A stretch of 40,752 bases of DNA from Phycisphaerales bacterium UBA1845 (GCA_002338715.1 DDIR01000123.1:33599-74350); one strand, 5' to 3'; positions 1 to 9,657 are shown, counted from the first letter of the stretch. The notes: generated from the letters alone by a model not told the origin. Numbers and translations are program-made.

Positions 1-329
<329 letters not shown>

Positions 330-401
330 GATGAAAGCGCCGCGGCAGGTGGGGCTATTTTCGTTCCGTCACCGGTGGGGAATATGCGCGTCGGTCGCAG
401 A

Positions 402-1571
402 TCATGTGCGTCGCAATGCGAAACAGTTTCCCGGGAGTTCAACGATCGTGCTCTTGATCCGCAGCAGCGTGAGTGCGACCGAGACTTCCGACGCGCTGAG
501 ACCGCTGCGGGCGATCAACTCGTCGATGCTCATTTCACTGTCGGCCAGCAGTTCGACGACAGTTCGTTCGTTACCGCTCAGGGATGCCAGGCCGGCGATG
601 CTTGAAGATTCCTCTTTGCTCTTATCGGTTGCTGAACCGGAAGCCGCTCCCATGACCTTTCCGACGTCTCCAAGTTCGTCGAGGATGTCTTCCAGGCCCA
701 TCACCAGCTTGGCCGAGCCCGATTGAATCAGTGAGTTGGTCCCGATCGCGGTTGGCGTGTCGAGGCGACCCGGGATGGCGAAAATTTCACGGTTGTATTC
801 ACTCGCCAGCCGTGCGGTGATGAGGGCTCCGCTTCGGTTCGATGCTTCGACCACGAGCGTCCCCAGTGTCATGCCCGCGATGATGCGGTTGCGACTCGGG
901 AACGAGCCGGCTGTCGGTTGCGATCCCATGGGTAGTTCGCTGATGATCGCACCGCACGCGATGATCTGCTCGGCCAACTGCCCATGTTCGGGCGGGTAGA
1001 CCACATCGACGCCGCAGCCGAGTACCGCGACGGTGCGACCTTGTGCGGAGATCGCGCCTTCGTGGGCATACCCATCGATGCCGCGGGCCATCCCCGAGAC
1101 GACGGTGAATCCCGCCCCGGCAATCAGCGCGCCGAAGCGATGGGCTTGGTCGTAACCATAGCGACTGGATCTGCGCGATCCGACGATGCCGATCGACACG
1201 GCGTCGGCGGGTTGGAGTTGGCCGCGAACGTAAATGCAGACGGGCGGATCGTTGCAGTGACGCAATTGCTTTGGATAGGCGTCATCTTCCCAGCAGATGA
1301 TGTGAGCGCCCGCCAACTGTGCCCGTTCGATTTCACGTTCGATGATGTCGTCGTTGCGGGCGTTGAAGACGGCTTGGGCGCGCCTCGGACCGATGCCTTC
1401 GACTTGCGTGAGTGAATCGATGGATGCGTGTTTGAGTTTGTCAATGCTGCCGAAGTGGGCGATCAAACGCCCGAGCATCACCGGACCCACGGCGTCCGAA
1501 AGATGCAGGCGGAGGTATTCGCGACCGATCTCTGTGATCGTGGGTTGACGTGCGCTGAGTGTGTCGGCCAT
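402..1571 (-). CDS. dprA: DNA processing protein DprA (Smf)
   Basis: DprA binds incoming single-stranded DNA during natural transformation and loads RecA on it; the protein is cytoplasmic. The 389-residue product has the expected order: an N-terminal helix-hairpin-helix/SAM-like region (VEGIGPRRAQAVF near residue 57), the Rossmann-like DprA core beginning at GIVGSRRSSRYG near residue 128, the hallmark SGMARGIDGYAHEGAI near 158, FPSRNRIIAGM near 224, and a C-terminal winged-helix domain (about 325-389) after an Ala/Ser/Gly linker. Length is typical for the long form. ATG at 1571 is preceded by GAGGACC. It lies 97 bases downstream of ileS on the same strand. No other competence gene is in the window, so transformation ability cannot be concluded from this gene alone. 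Confidence 0.95.
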   Translation of the reverse strand: MADTLSARQPTITEIGREYLRLHLSDAVGPVMLGRLIAHFGSIDKLKHASIDSLTQVEGIGPRRAQAVFNARNDDIIEREIERAQLAGAHIICWEDDAYPKQLRHCNDPPVCIYVRGQLQPADAVSIGIVGSRRSSRYGYDQAHRFGALIAGAGFTVVSGMARGIDGYAHEGAISAQGRTVAVLGCGVDVVYPPEHGQLAEQIIACGAIISELPMGSQPTAGSFPSRNRIIAGMTLGTLVVEASNRSGALITARLASEYNREIFAIPGRLDTPTAIGTNSLIQSGSAKLVMGLEDILDELGDVGKVMGAASGSATDKSKEESSSIAGLASLSGNERTVVELLADSEMSIDELIARSGLSASEVSVALTLLRIKSTIVELPGNCFALRRT

Positions 1572-1636
1572 GTACAGGTCCTCAAAGCGATGCGCACGCG
1601 GCAGGTTGTCGGCGACTCCCTGCGGCGTCCGAATCT

Positions 1637-1664
1637 TTTATCCGACCATGTCAATGTGTTGCAA
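1637..1664 (-). promoter_or_regulatory. Weak candidate promoter of dprA
   Basis: On the minus strand TTGCAA (1664-1659) and GATAAA (1642-1637) are separated by 16 bases, between ileS and dprA. Each hexamer matches consensus only in part, and readthrough from ileS is equally possible. Confidence 0.25.
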
Positions 1665-1668
1665 CCGA

Positions 1669-4600
1669 TCAGGCGCTAACGGCCTGCGGTGCGATGCTCA
1701 AGCATGCGGTTGTGTCTGCGATCTTGACGGTGCTCGAATGACTGTCCGCGTTGTCGGGCGGTGTCTGGACGAGTTCGACCGCAAGCGTTTCATCCTTGAT
1801 GTACTGCTCAAACGCGCTGACCGCTGCCTGCAATTCCTTGTCTTCCGTCACGATCGACAGGGCAATCCGATCTTCGATGTTGAGCCCTGAATCCTTCCGC
1901 AGGTTCTGGATGTTGCGGACCAGATCGCGGGCGAGGCCTTCCTGGATCAACTCTGTAGACAAACGACGATCAATCAGGATGACCGTTTCACCATCGACCG
2001 CCACCGACCAATCGTCACCGGCATCGTGGGCGACGATCACATCGGACGTGTCGAGCGTGAATACGCCGCCGCCAACCGAAACTTCAACCGTACCGCTCTT
2101 CGCAAGTGATTCGGAGATCGCTTGGCCATCCATGTTGCCAATGGCCTTGATGATCCCGGGAAGATCCTTGCCGAATTTCTTGCCGGCAGTCTTCTTGTTC
2201 ACCTCGACGTTGCGGGAAATCAACTCGTCGACCGACGCCCGCGCTTCAACGTTCTTGACGTTCAGTTCTTCAAGAATGTGGCCGCGGAATTCAGCGTGTT
2301 CGACGGCTTCCCGTTCGATGTCGTTTGCGGGTTTGACCAACACGCCTGCGAGCGGTTGACGCACTTTCAGCTTCGATGACGCGCGAGCTGACCTGGCCAA
2401 CGACACGATGCGGAGCAGGGCGGCCATCTTGTCTGAAAGGGCGTTATCAATCAGCGTCTCATTCGGTTCCGGATAGTCGCACAAGTGCACGCTTTGCGGT
2501 TCGCTCGGCGACTGTTTGGCCACCAGGTTCTGATGAATCTGCTCGGTGATAAACGGCAGAATCGGCGCGATGACTTTGTTGAGTGTCACCAACACTTCGT
2601 AAAGCGTCTGATACGCCGCAAGTTTATCGGTGTCACCTGCTTCCGGGCCGCGCCAGAAGCGGCGACGGTTGCGGCGGATATACCACGTGCTGAGGTTTTC
2701 GATGAAACGCTCAACCGCGCCGCATACCGGCTGAAGGTCGAACGCTTCAAACGACGCGCGGGCATCGCGAATCAAAAGCTGTAAGTCCGAGAGAATCCAG
2801 CGATCGATGTCGGGACGATCGGCATAGGGAACGAGCGCGGCATCGACATCGAATTCATCGAGTCGTGCGTAATTGCAGAAGAACGCGTAGGTATTCCAAA
2901 GCGGCAGCAACACACGGCGACGGGTTTCGTCGGCTGGTGTTGAGGTCACGCGGCAAATCTGATCGCCGCCAACCGTTTTTGAAAGTTCAATACCGTCGTC
3001 GCCGGTGATGGTGATCGGTTCATCCGGGTGCCGCGTACCGAATGCGAGGTCGCTGGTCGGCGTTTGCGATGCGTACATCCATCGCATGGTGTCGACGCCG
3101 AGTTGTTCAGCCGCTTCTTCAAACCAGATCGCCGTCCCATCCGACTTGTGCATTGCCTGGCGTTCTTCGTTGAGAACCAGCGCGTGTCCGAGCAGATTCT
3201 TAAATGGCGGGCGTGGTTTTTCTTTGCCCATTTCCATCATCGCGCTCATCGCGAGGATGGCGTAGAACCAGTTGCGGAACTGACCCGGGAAACACTCCGT
3301 AATCAGGTCGGCAGGGATCCACTTGTCCCAGTATTCGCGATCGGTGTTGTACTTGGTGGTCGAGTAGGCCACGATGCCCGCGTCGAGCCAGGGGTTGCCA
3401 ACGTCCGGGATGCGTGCCATGTTCTGGCACTGGCATTTGTCGCACGCAATTTTCACCGCGTCGACGTATGGACGGTGGGGCGTATGGCCTTCGAATTCTT
3501 CCCAACCCGAGACGGCCCGTTCTTTCAGCTCTTCGTATCCGCCGATGACGTCGAAGTGCCCGCACTCGGGACACTCCCAGATCGGAAGGGCCAATCCCCA
3601 ATAGCGCTTCTTGGAAATCATCCAGTCTCGCATGGTAGTCAGCCAGTCGAGTTCGCGCTCAAGACCGCGCATCGATGCGGGCAGCCAATTCACCTGCGAC
3701 GCGACTTTCTTGATCTCGTCGCGCCAGTCCATCGAGATGTACCACTCGTCGACAAGACGGAAGACCAGTTCATCACCGGTGCGCCAACAGTGCGGATAGA
3801 TGTGCGGATATTCTTCGTGGGCGACGAGCAATTCCTTCTCACGCAGGCTTTCGAGAATCGCATCGACCGTCTCGCGATCGGTGGCGCGCTTGCCGGTGAA
3901 TGGACCAAACCCTTCGGTGAAACGTCCTTCGGCGTCGAGCGGGGCGATGGCCACGATCTTCTGTGTCTTGCCCCATGCGTTGTCGACGTCACCGCAACCC
4001 GGTGCGGAGTGGACGATGCCCGTACCTTCGCCAGCCACCACGTACGCTTCGCCCTTTGACGTTTTGCCCGGGTCGAAGACGCGGTGACCTTCTGCACCGC
4101 TGGGCCAATCGCGCTGATCCTGCGGGATCAACTCCTGCGGATGGGCGAACCCGCCGCGTTTCTGTTGCGCGGGAAGTTCATCGAACGGACCATCGTAGGT
4201 CAATCCAACCAGTTCGCTGCCTTTGATTTTGCCAAGGACTTCGTAACCACCCTTCTCCTGGAAGATCTGATGAAGCGTCTTGAGCTTGGGCGTGTCTTTC
4301 GGCCAGGGCTTGCCGCCGAAACCTTCCTTGTATTCCTTGGCCAACCGCTGGAACTGGAGGTTCTCTTCGGCGAAGTAATAGATCGCACCGTCACGTTTGG
4401 CCTGCAGCTTGACGTAGTCGAGATCTCCGTTGACCGCGCAACCGGTATTCGACGTCAGCGTCCAGGGCGTCGTTGTCCAGACTAGCAGATATTCATCTTT
4501 GCGATCGCGAATGGGAAAGCGAACAAACACAGATGTATGCGTGACGAGTTTGCGGCCTTCCGCGATTTCCATGTGCGAGTAAGCGCAACCGGCGCGGCCC

Positions 4601-5148
4601 GACCACGGCATCACGTCGGTGCCTTTGTAGATAAACCCGCCTTCGTGACACTTCTTGAGAAAACTCCAGATGGTGTAGTTGTTCTCGGGGGCCATCGTGA
4701 AGTACGAGTTGTCCCAGTCCATCCAATACCCGAGGCGTTTGGATTGTTCTGACTGAATCGCCGCGTACTTGTGGACGCGGTCCTTGCAGGCCTGGGTGAA
4801 CTTATCGAGACCGAGTTTCTCAATGTCGGTCTTGGTCTTGATGTCGAATTCCCGCTCGACTTCGACTTCGACCCAAAGTCCCTGACAATCGAAACCGTTT
4901 TGATATCGAAGCTCGTGGCCGGTGGCTGCGAAGTAGCGGCAGAAAACGTCCTTGTACGTCCGACCCCAGGCATGGTGAACACCCATGGGATTGTTGGCTG
5001 TGATGGGCCCGTCGAGGAATGACCAACGCGGTTTGCCGGCGTTCTTTTCGCGAAGCTTGTTGAACGCCTGAATCTCGTCCCAGAACGCGAGCGTTTGCCG
5101 CTCCTGGGCCGCGAAGTCAACTTTTGTTTCCACCTTCTCAAACGCCAT
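1669..5148 (-). CDS. ileS: Isoleucine--tRNA ligase, IleS2-like with GXHH signature
   Basis: It charges tRNA-Ile with isoleucine in the cytoplasm. The product is a 1159-residue class Ia synthetase: catalytic Rossmann halves, an editing (CP1) insertion around 190-420 with a VWTTTPWTLTSNT editing motif, the second signature region near residue 640, then the anticodon-binding domain and a long C-terminal extension as in eukaryote-like IleS2. The HIGH position reads GVHH (about 56-59, in NNPMGVHHAWGR) instead of HXGH, and the KMSKS position reads AMHKS, so both signature motifs are non-canonical. I chose ATG 5148, which has GAGGAAAG four bases upstream; the frame stays open 77 codons further up, but that part has no family resemblance. 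It is divergent from htrA. Synthetase identity is certain; assignment to isoleucine rests on overall family resemblance. Confidence 0.93.
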   Translation of the reverse strand: MAFEKVETKVDFAAQERQTLAFWDEIQAFNKLREKNAGKPRWSFLDGPITANNPMGVHHAWGRTYKDVFCRYFAATGHELRYQNGFDCQGLWVEVEVEREFDIKTKTDIEKLGLDKFTQACKDRVHKYAAIQSEQSKRLGYWMDWDNSYFTMAPENNYTIWSFLKKCHEGGFIYKGTDVMPWSGRAGCAYSHMEIAEGRKLVTHTSVFVRFPIRDRKDEYLLVWTTTPWTLTSNTGCAVNGDLDYVKLQAKRDGAIYYFAEENLQFQRLAKEYKEGFGGKPWPKDTPKLKTLHQIFQEKGGYEVLGKIKGSELVGLTYDGPFDELPAQQKRGGFAHPQELIPQDQRDWPSGAEGHRVFDPGKTSKGEAYVVAGEGTGIVHSAPGCGDVDNAWGKTQKIVAIAPLDAEGRFTEGFGPFTGKRATDRETVDAILESLREKELLVAHEEYPHIYPHCWRTGDELVFRLVDEWYISMDWRDEIKKVASQVNWLPASMRGLERELDWLTTMRDWMISKKRYWGLALPIWECPECGHFDVIGGYEELKERAVSGWEEFEGHTPHRPYVDAVKIACDKCQCQNMARIPDVGNPWLDAGIVAYSTTKYNTDREYWDKWIPADLITECFPGQFRNWFYAILAMSAMMEMGKEKPRPPFKNLLGHALVLNEERQAMHKSDGTAIWFEEAAEQLGVDTMRWMYASQTPTSDLAFGTRHPDEPITITGDDGIELSKTVGGDQICRVTSTPADETRRRVLLPLWNTYAFFCNYARLDEFDVDAALVPYADRPDIDRWILSDLQLLIRDARASFEAFDLQPVCGAVERFIENLSTWYIRRNRRRFWRGPEAGDTDKLAAYQTLYEVLVTLNKVIAPILPFITEQIHQNLVAKQSPSEPQSVHLCDYPEPNETLIDNALSDKMAALLRIVSLARSARASSKLKVRQPLAGVLVKPANDIEREAVEHAEFRGHILEELNVKNVEARASVDELISRNVEVNKKTAGKKFGKDLPGIIKAIGNMDGQAISESLAKSGTVEVSVGGGVFTLDTSDVIVAHDAGDDWSVAVDGETVILIDRRLSTELIQEGLARDLVRNIQNLRKDSGLNIEDRIALSIVTEDKELQAAVSAFEQYIKDETLAVELVQTPPDNADSHSSTVKIADTTACLSIAPQAVSA

Positions 5149-5572
5149 TTTCTTTCCTCGATGTTCGCTGTCGGACGGCTGATCTGGATAAAGCCGTTTA
5201 TGAATCTGCGTCGAATCCGAGACTATAATCAACTTTTGCAGGATTTGTAGGGTGCGTCGACGGTTCGACGTGACCCGACCGGACTGGAAATCCGATGGTC
5301 GATCGCGCGGCGTGCAACACCCGAATACGGGGCCAAGCGGCTTCTGGCGGGTTAGAATCGCCTCGTCCGGCAAATTCACACAAATCGCCCGTTGGACGAT
5401 AACTCTCTAATTCATATGATGTTGCACGTCGCGATCAGCGTAACGTCGTGAATTCGACCACATGATACCTGTCTGTTGCAGTGTCTGGTGTCGATGGCGA
5501 TTAGATTCTCTATAAGTATGTGCGTCTCAGCCCGGTTGATTGGCTCTGACGAGATTCCAAAAGGTATTCATC
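5149..5572. other. Divergent ileS/htrA intergenic region (424 bases)
   Basis: No gene is supported here. It carries the htrA promoter (separate entry) and a TATAGT hexamer on the minus strand (5227-5222) that could be the ileS -10 element with a leader near 70 nt, though its -35 is poor. The overlapping TATAAT on the plus strand (5224-5229) also lacks a good -35. I looked for a T-box leader for ileS and found neither a terminator hairpin nor a T-box core. Confidence 0.5.
5392..5420 (+). promoter_or_regulatory. Putative sigma70-type promoter of htrA
   Basis: TTGGAC (5392-5397), a 17-base spacer, and TATGAT (5415-5420). This gives an untranslated leader of about 145 nt before the ATG at 5573. 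Confidence 0.5.
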
Positions 5573-6715
5573 ATGCACGATCAATTCCTCCCCCCGGGTC
5601 AGCCGCGACGCTCTCGGTTGTCGGCGATGATTTTCGTTCTCTGCATGGCGGTCGTGGCTGCGTCTGCGCTGCGGTATCAGATTCTGGCAAAGGGCGGGGA
5701 TACAGAGACGCCGGTGGCTCGGCCGGTCACGCCTCGCGGTGCATTGAGTGCGAGCGAGTTATCAACGATCGATTTGTTCGAGCAATGCTCCAAGTCGGTC
5801 GTCTACGTCAGCCCGATGATCGAGCGCATCCGTCGAACGGGTTTCTTCGCCGACCGTGTCACCGAGACAGGGACCGGGTCCGGATTCGTCTGGGATCGCG
5901 AAGGGCACATCGTCACCAACTTTCATGTCATCCAGGACGCAACGGCCTGCCGCGTGACGCTTCATGACGGCTCGACTTACGAAGCGAGTCTGGAGGGTGC
6001 GTGGCCCGACAAGGATGTCGCCGTTCTGAAAATCGACGCGAGCAAAGACAAACTCACGCCGATCATGGTCGGCACGTCGAACGATTTGCAGGTCGGTCAA
6101 AGTGTTTACGCGATCGGTAACCCGTTCGGGCTCGACTATACGCTGACGACTGGTGTGGTCAGTGCGCTGAATCGGGAGATTGCATCGGTCACGCATCGAA
6201 AGATTCAAGGCGTGATCCAGACCGATGCTGCGATCAATCCGGGTAACAGCGGCGGCCCGTTGCTCGATAGCGCCGGGCGCCTGATCGGTATCAACACGAG
6301 CATCTACGCGCCGGCAGGCGTCTCTGCGGGGATCGGTTTTGCGGTGCCGGTCGATGCGGTCAACGACGCGGTGGCGCAGATCATTGCGTATGGCAAAATC
6401 GTCCGGCCCGGGCTTGGGATCAACATTGCCTCTGATGCGGTTTCGAGGCGACTGCGACTGCCGGGCGTGCTGATCATCAACGTGGCCGAAGGCAGCAGCG
6501 CCGAAGCGGCGGGCCTCAAACCGACGTCGCCTGCCCGCGATGGCGGGATCATTCTCGGCGACATCATCGTCAAGATCGACGACACCGCGACACCCAACGA
6601 AGCCGCGCTGCTCGACGCACTGGCCAACCACAACGTCGGCGACACGGTCGATGTTCAGGTGCAGCGTGACGACAAGATGCGCACCGTCAAGGTCACATTG
6701 CAGGCCTTGGAATAG
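5573..6715 (+). CDS. htrA: HtrA/Deg-type serine protease with PDZ domain
   Basis: A trypsin-fold (S1C) quality-control protease acting outside the cytoplasmic membrane. The 380-residue protein has an N-terminal membrane segment or uncleaved signal anchor (about residues 16-36), then the protease domain with the full catalytic triad: His118 in TNFHVIQDA, Asp148 in KDVAVLKID, Ser226 in GNSGGPLLDS. A single PDZ domain follows (about 280-375, beginning near RPGLGI). One PDZ makes it DegS/DegQ-short-like rather than two-PDZ DegP. I chose ATG 5573, with AAGG upstream; a TTG 11 codons earlier is also in frame but lacks a better ribosome site. It converges on mutL with only seven bases between stop codons, leaving no room for a separate terminator. 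The specific substrate is unknown. Confidence 0.93.
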   Translation: MHDQFLPPGQPRRSRLSAMIFVLCMAVVAASALRYQILAKGGDTETPVARPVTPRGALSASELSTIDLFEQCSKSVVYVSPMIERIRRTGFFADRVTETGTGSGFVWDREGHIVTNFHVIQDATACRVTLHDGSTYEASLEGAWPDKDVAVLKIDASKDKLTPIMVGTSNDLQVGQSVYAIGNPFGLDYTLTTGVVSALNREIASVTHRKIQGVIQTDAAINPGNSGGPLLDSAGRLIGINTSIYAPAGVSAGIGFAVPVDAVNDAVAQIIAYGKIVRPGLGINIASDAVSRRLRLPGVLIINVAEGSSAEAAGLKPTSPARDGGIILGDIIVKIDDTATPNEAALLDALANHNVGDTVDVQVQRDDKMRTVKVTLQALE

Positions 6716-6722
6716 CGGTCGG

Positions 6723-8594
6723 TTATTTTCGTTTGAACTGTTTTTCGAGTTCGTCGACCGAGAGGCTCAGCGTGGTAGGGCGACCGTGCGGGCAGTTGCT
6801 TGATTTTTCAATCTCACCTTTTTGCTCGATGAGCGCTGCGATTTCTTCGGTCGTGAGCGCGTCGCCCGCTTTGACGGCGGCTTTGCAACTCATCATGTCG
6901 AGCACTTCGTGAATCACTTCTTCCGTGCTGGTTTGCGTGTGTTGATCGCCCAGCCGATCGAGCAGGTCACGCATGAAAGCGGCTGCATCGATGTCTTTCA
7001 GCAATGACGGAAACGAATGAACCGCGATTTGATCTTCGCCGAACGCATTGGCTTCGACGCCGAGCTTGGCCAGCAACTCTTCGTGCTCCTGAAGAAGTGC
7101 CATGTCCGTGGCACTTGCGGTCAGGGTTTCGGGCATCAGCAGCCGCTGCGATTCGAGCGGGCCTTCGGTGAACTGGGCCTTGAGCCTTTCATACATGATC
7201 CGCTCGTGCAGCGCGTGTTGATCGATGATCACGAGTCCGTCGCTGGTTTCCGCGACGAGGTAGCTGTTGTGGACCTGAAGCGCACGATAGCCCTTGATCT
7301 GCGGCAGTTCCGTGGGCATGTCGTCTGCCGGCAGGCGGGTTTCCGGTTGGTCTGGCTGACCGCCTCCGTGCATGGAATCCCAAACGTCGGAGCGAATGTC
7401 GGACGGTCGCATGCCGGGTCGCGTACCGATGGTTGGTCCAAAGTCGCGGCCTTCATAGGTGGCTTGAATCGGCGAACCCATCGGCGACGGAACGAGCCCC
7501 TTGTAGTAATCAGCGGCTTCTCGGCGCACGTCAGCCGCCTTCTGCGGATCGAACTCAAACCTCGAAGACGGCGCATTCTCACCCGCTCGCAGTGTCGGCG
7601 CCAGGTTGCTCGTCAGGAATTTGTCGCGAAGCGCGGAAAGCACCTGCGAATGGACAAGCTGCGAATTCTGCCAGCGAACCTCCAGCTTGCACGGGTGTAC
7701 GTTGACGTCCACCAACTCGGGGTCCATCGTCAGAAACAGAAACGCCACCGGGAATCGTTGGTGCTCCATCAAGCCGCGATAAGCTTCGCGGATGGCATGC
7801 TGCACCGAGCGGTCGCGGATGTAACGCCCGTTTAGAAACACGTATTGCCATGAGGCCGTCGAACGAGAGCGGGCTGGCGGGGCGACGTAGCCCTCAATCC
7901 GCAACCCGCGTTCGTCGCGCTCGATCGGGATCAGCTCGTCGGCGAGGTCGGCGCCATAAAGAGCGCCGATACGGTCGCGAATCGAAGAGTCCGCGGCTAG
8001 TCGATGCGTCGTACGCTGATTGTTCGTCAGTTCGAATCCGACGCTGCGATGACCGAGGGCCATCCTTGCGACCTGTTCGTTGATGTGCCCGACTTCGGTC
8101 GCGGTCGCACGCATGAACTTGCGCCGGGCGGGCACGTTGAAAAAAAGATCGCGGACTTCGACGCTCGTACCGGTGCGGCAGCCAGCTGCTTGAGCGGTTT
8201 CGAGGTGCTTGGCCGAGATGACGATTTCGTTGCCTTCGATCTGATCGCGAGGGCGCGACGTGATCCGCAGGCGACTGACGGCTCCGATGCTCGCCAACGC
8301 CTCACCACGAAAACCGAGCGTCGCGATCTTGAAGAGATCCTCTTCGCACGTGATTTTGCTGGTCGCATGCGGGGTGACGGCAAGCCTCAAATCCTCAGCC
8401 GACATGCCGATCCCGTCATCCACCACGCGGATTAGCCGTTTTCCGCCGTCTTCGATGGTGACGATGATGTTGCTCGAGCCGGCATCCAGGGCGTTTTCGA
8501 CCAGTTCCTTCACGATGCTGGCCGGTCGCTCGATGACTTCACCGGCAGCGATCTTGTTGACGAGCAGATCGGGTAAGATTTGAATGCGGCTCAT
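6723..8594 (-). CDS. mutL: DNA mismatch repair endonuclease MutL
   Basis: MutL couples MutS mismatch recognition to strand removal. The 623-residue protein starts with the GHKL ATPase domain: ENALDAG (about 34-40), DDGIGM, and RGEALASIGAVSRL (near 95-108). A linker of roughly 330-420 precedes the dimerisation/nuclease domain. That domain has the metal-binding endonuclease motif DQHA(X)2E(X)4E, starting at Asp458, plus SCKAAVKAGD and a terminal CPHGRPT motif. It is therefore the nicking type of MutL found in bacteria without MutH. ATG 8594 has no clear Shine-Dalgarno sequence, but it is the family start (MSRIQILPDLLVNKIAAGEV) and lies 49 bases from a strong promoter. No mutS is in the window. 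Confidence 0.97.
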   Translation of the reverse strand: MSRIQILPDLLVNKIAAGEVIERPASIVKELVENALDAGSSNIIVTIEDGGKRLIRVVDDGIGMSAEDLRLAVTPHATSKITCEEDLFKIATLGFRGEALASIGAVSRLRITSRPRDQIEGNEIVISAKHLETAQAAGCRTGTSVEVRDLFFNVPARRKFMRATATEVGHINEQVARMALGHRSVGFELTNNQRTTHRLAADSSIRDRIGALYGADLADELIPIERDERGLRIEGYVAPPARSRSTASWQYVFLNGRYIRDRSVQHAIREAYRGLMEHQRFPVAFLFLTMDPELVDVNVHPCKLEVRWQNSQLVHSQVLSALRDKFLTSNLAPTLRAGENAPSSRFEFDPQKAADVRREAADYYKGLVPSPMGSPIQATYEGRDFGPTIGTRPGMRPSDIRSDVWDSMHGGGQPDQPETRLPADDMPTELPQIKGYRALQVHNSYLVAETSDGLVIIDQHALHERIMYERLKAQFTEGPLESQRLLMPETLTASATDMALLQEHEELLAKLGVEANAFGEDQIAVHSFPSLLKDIDAAAFMRDLLDRLGDQHTQTSTEEVIHEVLDMMSCKAAVKAGDALTTEEIAALIEQKGEIEKSSNCPHGRPTTLSLSVDELEKQFKRK

Positions 8595-8642
8595 GAATCT
8601 GGACCAGTCGAAAGCTTCGGACGCGAGATTGCAGACGGATCA

Positions 8643-8671
8643 AGTATAGAGCGCCCTCGAACCCGCGACAA
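8643..8671 (-). promoter_or_regulatory. Putative sigma70-type promoter of mutL
   Basis: On the minus strand, TTGTCG (8671-8666), a 17-base spacer and TATACT (8648-8643). The implied leader is about 42 nt. Confidence 0.55.
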
Positions 8672-8711
8672 TGTGACGAGCGAACAGCAGCAAAGCCCTG
8701 TGAAATCTTCC

Positions 8712-9479
8712 ATGAACATGTCACCCAGAATCATTATCCAATTTCCGACAAGCGCGAACCATGATGATTCGGTGCGGATTTCGCGCGTCGCAAGCGCGAT
8801 CGGGTGTGAGCAGTTTGAGGCGGCTGGTGCGGTGGAGGACTTCCTTTCGCATGAAAACTCACAGGGGCTGATCAGCCGCGATTCGGCAGAAGACGCAAAC
8901 AGCGCGGTTCAAGTGACGGCTTGGTATCTGACGGGATTTGTGGATTGCTTTGATGCAGATGGATTGGATGGGGCGGCGAACGCGCGGTTGATCCCACTCA
9001 TCGAGCGTGCTGGTCAGCATGGCGTTGAGCGAATTTCATTTGCACCAGCGCAGCTTGCGGATTTACCGGGCGCAACCGCGACCTACGCGAAGGCGTTGAA
9101 CCGTACGGCAGCGATGTTGGCGACAGTTATGTGTCACGCCGAACGATGCGGTGTTTGCTTGTGTTTGCGACCGGCAACTGGACGTTTCCTGACGTCGCCG
9201 GTCGAACTTCGCGAGTTGGTTAGAGATGTCAATTCGTCGATGGTGGGGATAGATTTGCCGATGGAGTTGCCGGCACACGTACCCGGCTGGTCCGATTGGT
9301 TCGGGACGTTGGAGCCGCTGATTCGCTGCGTTCGCGTGCAAGCCGGCATGACGGAATCTGTAGATGCCGTTGCGGCCAACGTGGACGGAGTGTTGGAATT
9401 GATCAGGGGGATCAATGCGCCTCGCCGCTATGAGGGCGAGATTGTTGTCAGTTTAGACACCGGCGATTCGTTGCAATAG
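8712..9479 (+). CDS. Degenerate sugar-isomerase-like TIM-barrel protein, unknown function
   Basis: I do not recognise a specific family. The 255-residue product has alternating hydrophobic strands and helices. A stretch from about residue 112 (ATYAKALNRTAAMLATV, then CGVCLCLRPA and SPVELRELVRDVNSSMVGI) resembles the xylose-isomerase-like/AP-endonuclease-2 TIM barrels: 'helix, A...GV.L.L.P, S..EL..LVD.VNS..VGI'. The usual metal-binding Glu/His/Asp set cannot be picked out, so it may be a non-catalytic or diverged member. I preferred ATG 8712 because the 44 codons upstream overlap the mutL start and promoter and look non-coding; neither start has a good ribosome site. It is transcribed away from mutL and ends before a palindromic repeat. 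Function is not assigned. Confidence 0.6.
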   Translation: MNMSPRIIIQFPTSANHDDSVRISRVASAIGCEQFEAAGAVEDFLSHENSQGLISRDSAEDANSAVQVTAWYLTGFVDCFDADGLDGAANARLIPLIERAGQHGVERISFAPAQLADLPGATATYAKALNRTAAMLATVMCHAERCGVCLCLRPATGRFLTSPVELRELVRDVNSSMVGIDLPMELPAHVPGWSDWFGTLEPLIRCVRVQAGMTESVDAVAANVDGVLELIRGINAPRRYEGEIVVSLDTGDSLQ

Positions 9480-9570
9480 ACGAGAGGTGAAATTGTACAT
9501 TGGCTTCACGTCTTGCTCGTTCGATCATTGCGGCATGGGTGTTGGTCCTCACCAGGAATGAAGTTGTTTT

Positions 9571-9602
9571 TACCCTGGATTCCCTATTTCGCGGGAATGA
9601 CG
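9571..9602. repeat. dRS3-like intergenic palindrome (ATTCCC-N8-GGGAAT)
   Basis: ATTCCC at 9578-9583 and GGGAAT at 9592-9597 flank exactly eight bases, within TGGATTCCC...GGGAATGACG. This is the form of the short dispersed repeat known in Neisseria as dRS3 and seen in many other genomes, usually between genes. It sits between two convergent genes (stops at 9479 and 9658) and could also act as a weak bidirectional hairpin terminator. Confidence 0.6.
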
Positions 9603-9657
9603 GCGCTGCGACATCGCTGCATTTGAACCCACACCACTCGTTCAAACTACAGGTTTT

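Noticed and set aside
3028..4059. 343-codon open frame on the plus strand
   Set aside because: It lies wholly antisense to ileS, whose motifs are unambiguous. The translation is Arg/His/Val-rich with no domain; it is a shadow of high-GC codon usage.
5149..5300. T-box riboswitch in front of ileS
   Set aside because: No T-box core, specifier loop or terminator/antiterminator hairpin could be found in the leader.
7017..7835. 272-codon open frame on the plus strand
   Set aside because: Antisense to mutL, including its endonuclease motif; no independent support.
9448..9645. 65-codon minus-strand ORF containing SFPRNRESR
   Set aside because: This peptide is the classic false translation of the TGGATTCCC/GGGAATGA dispersed repeat.
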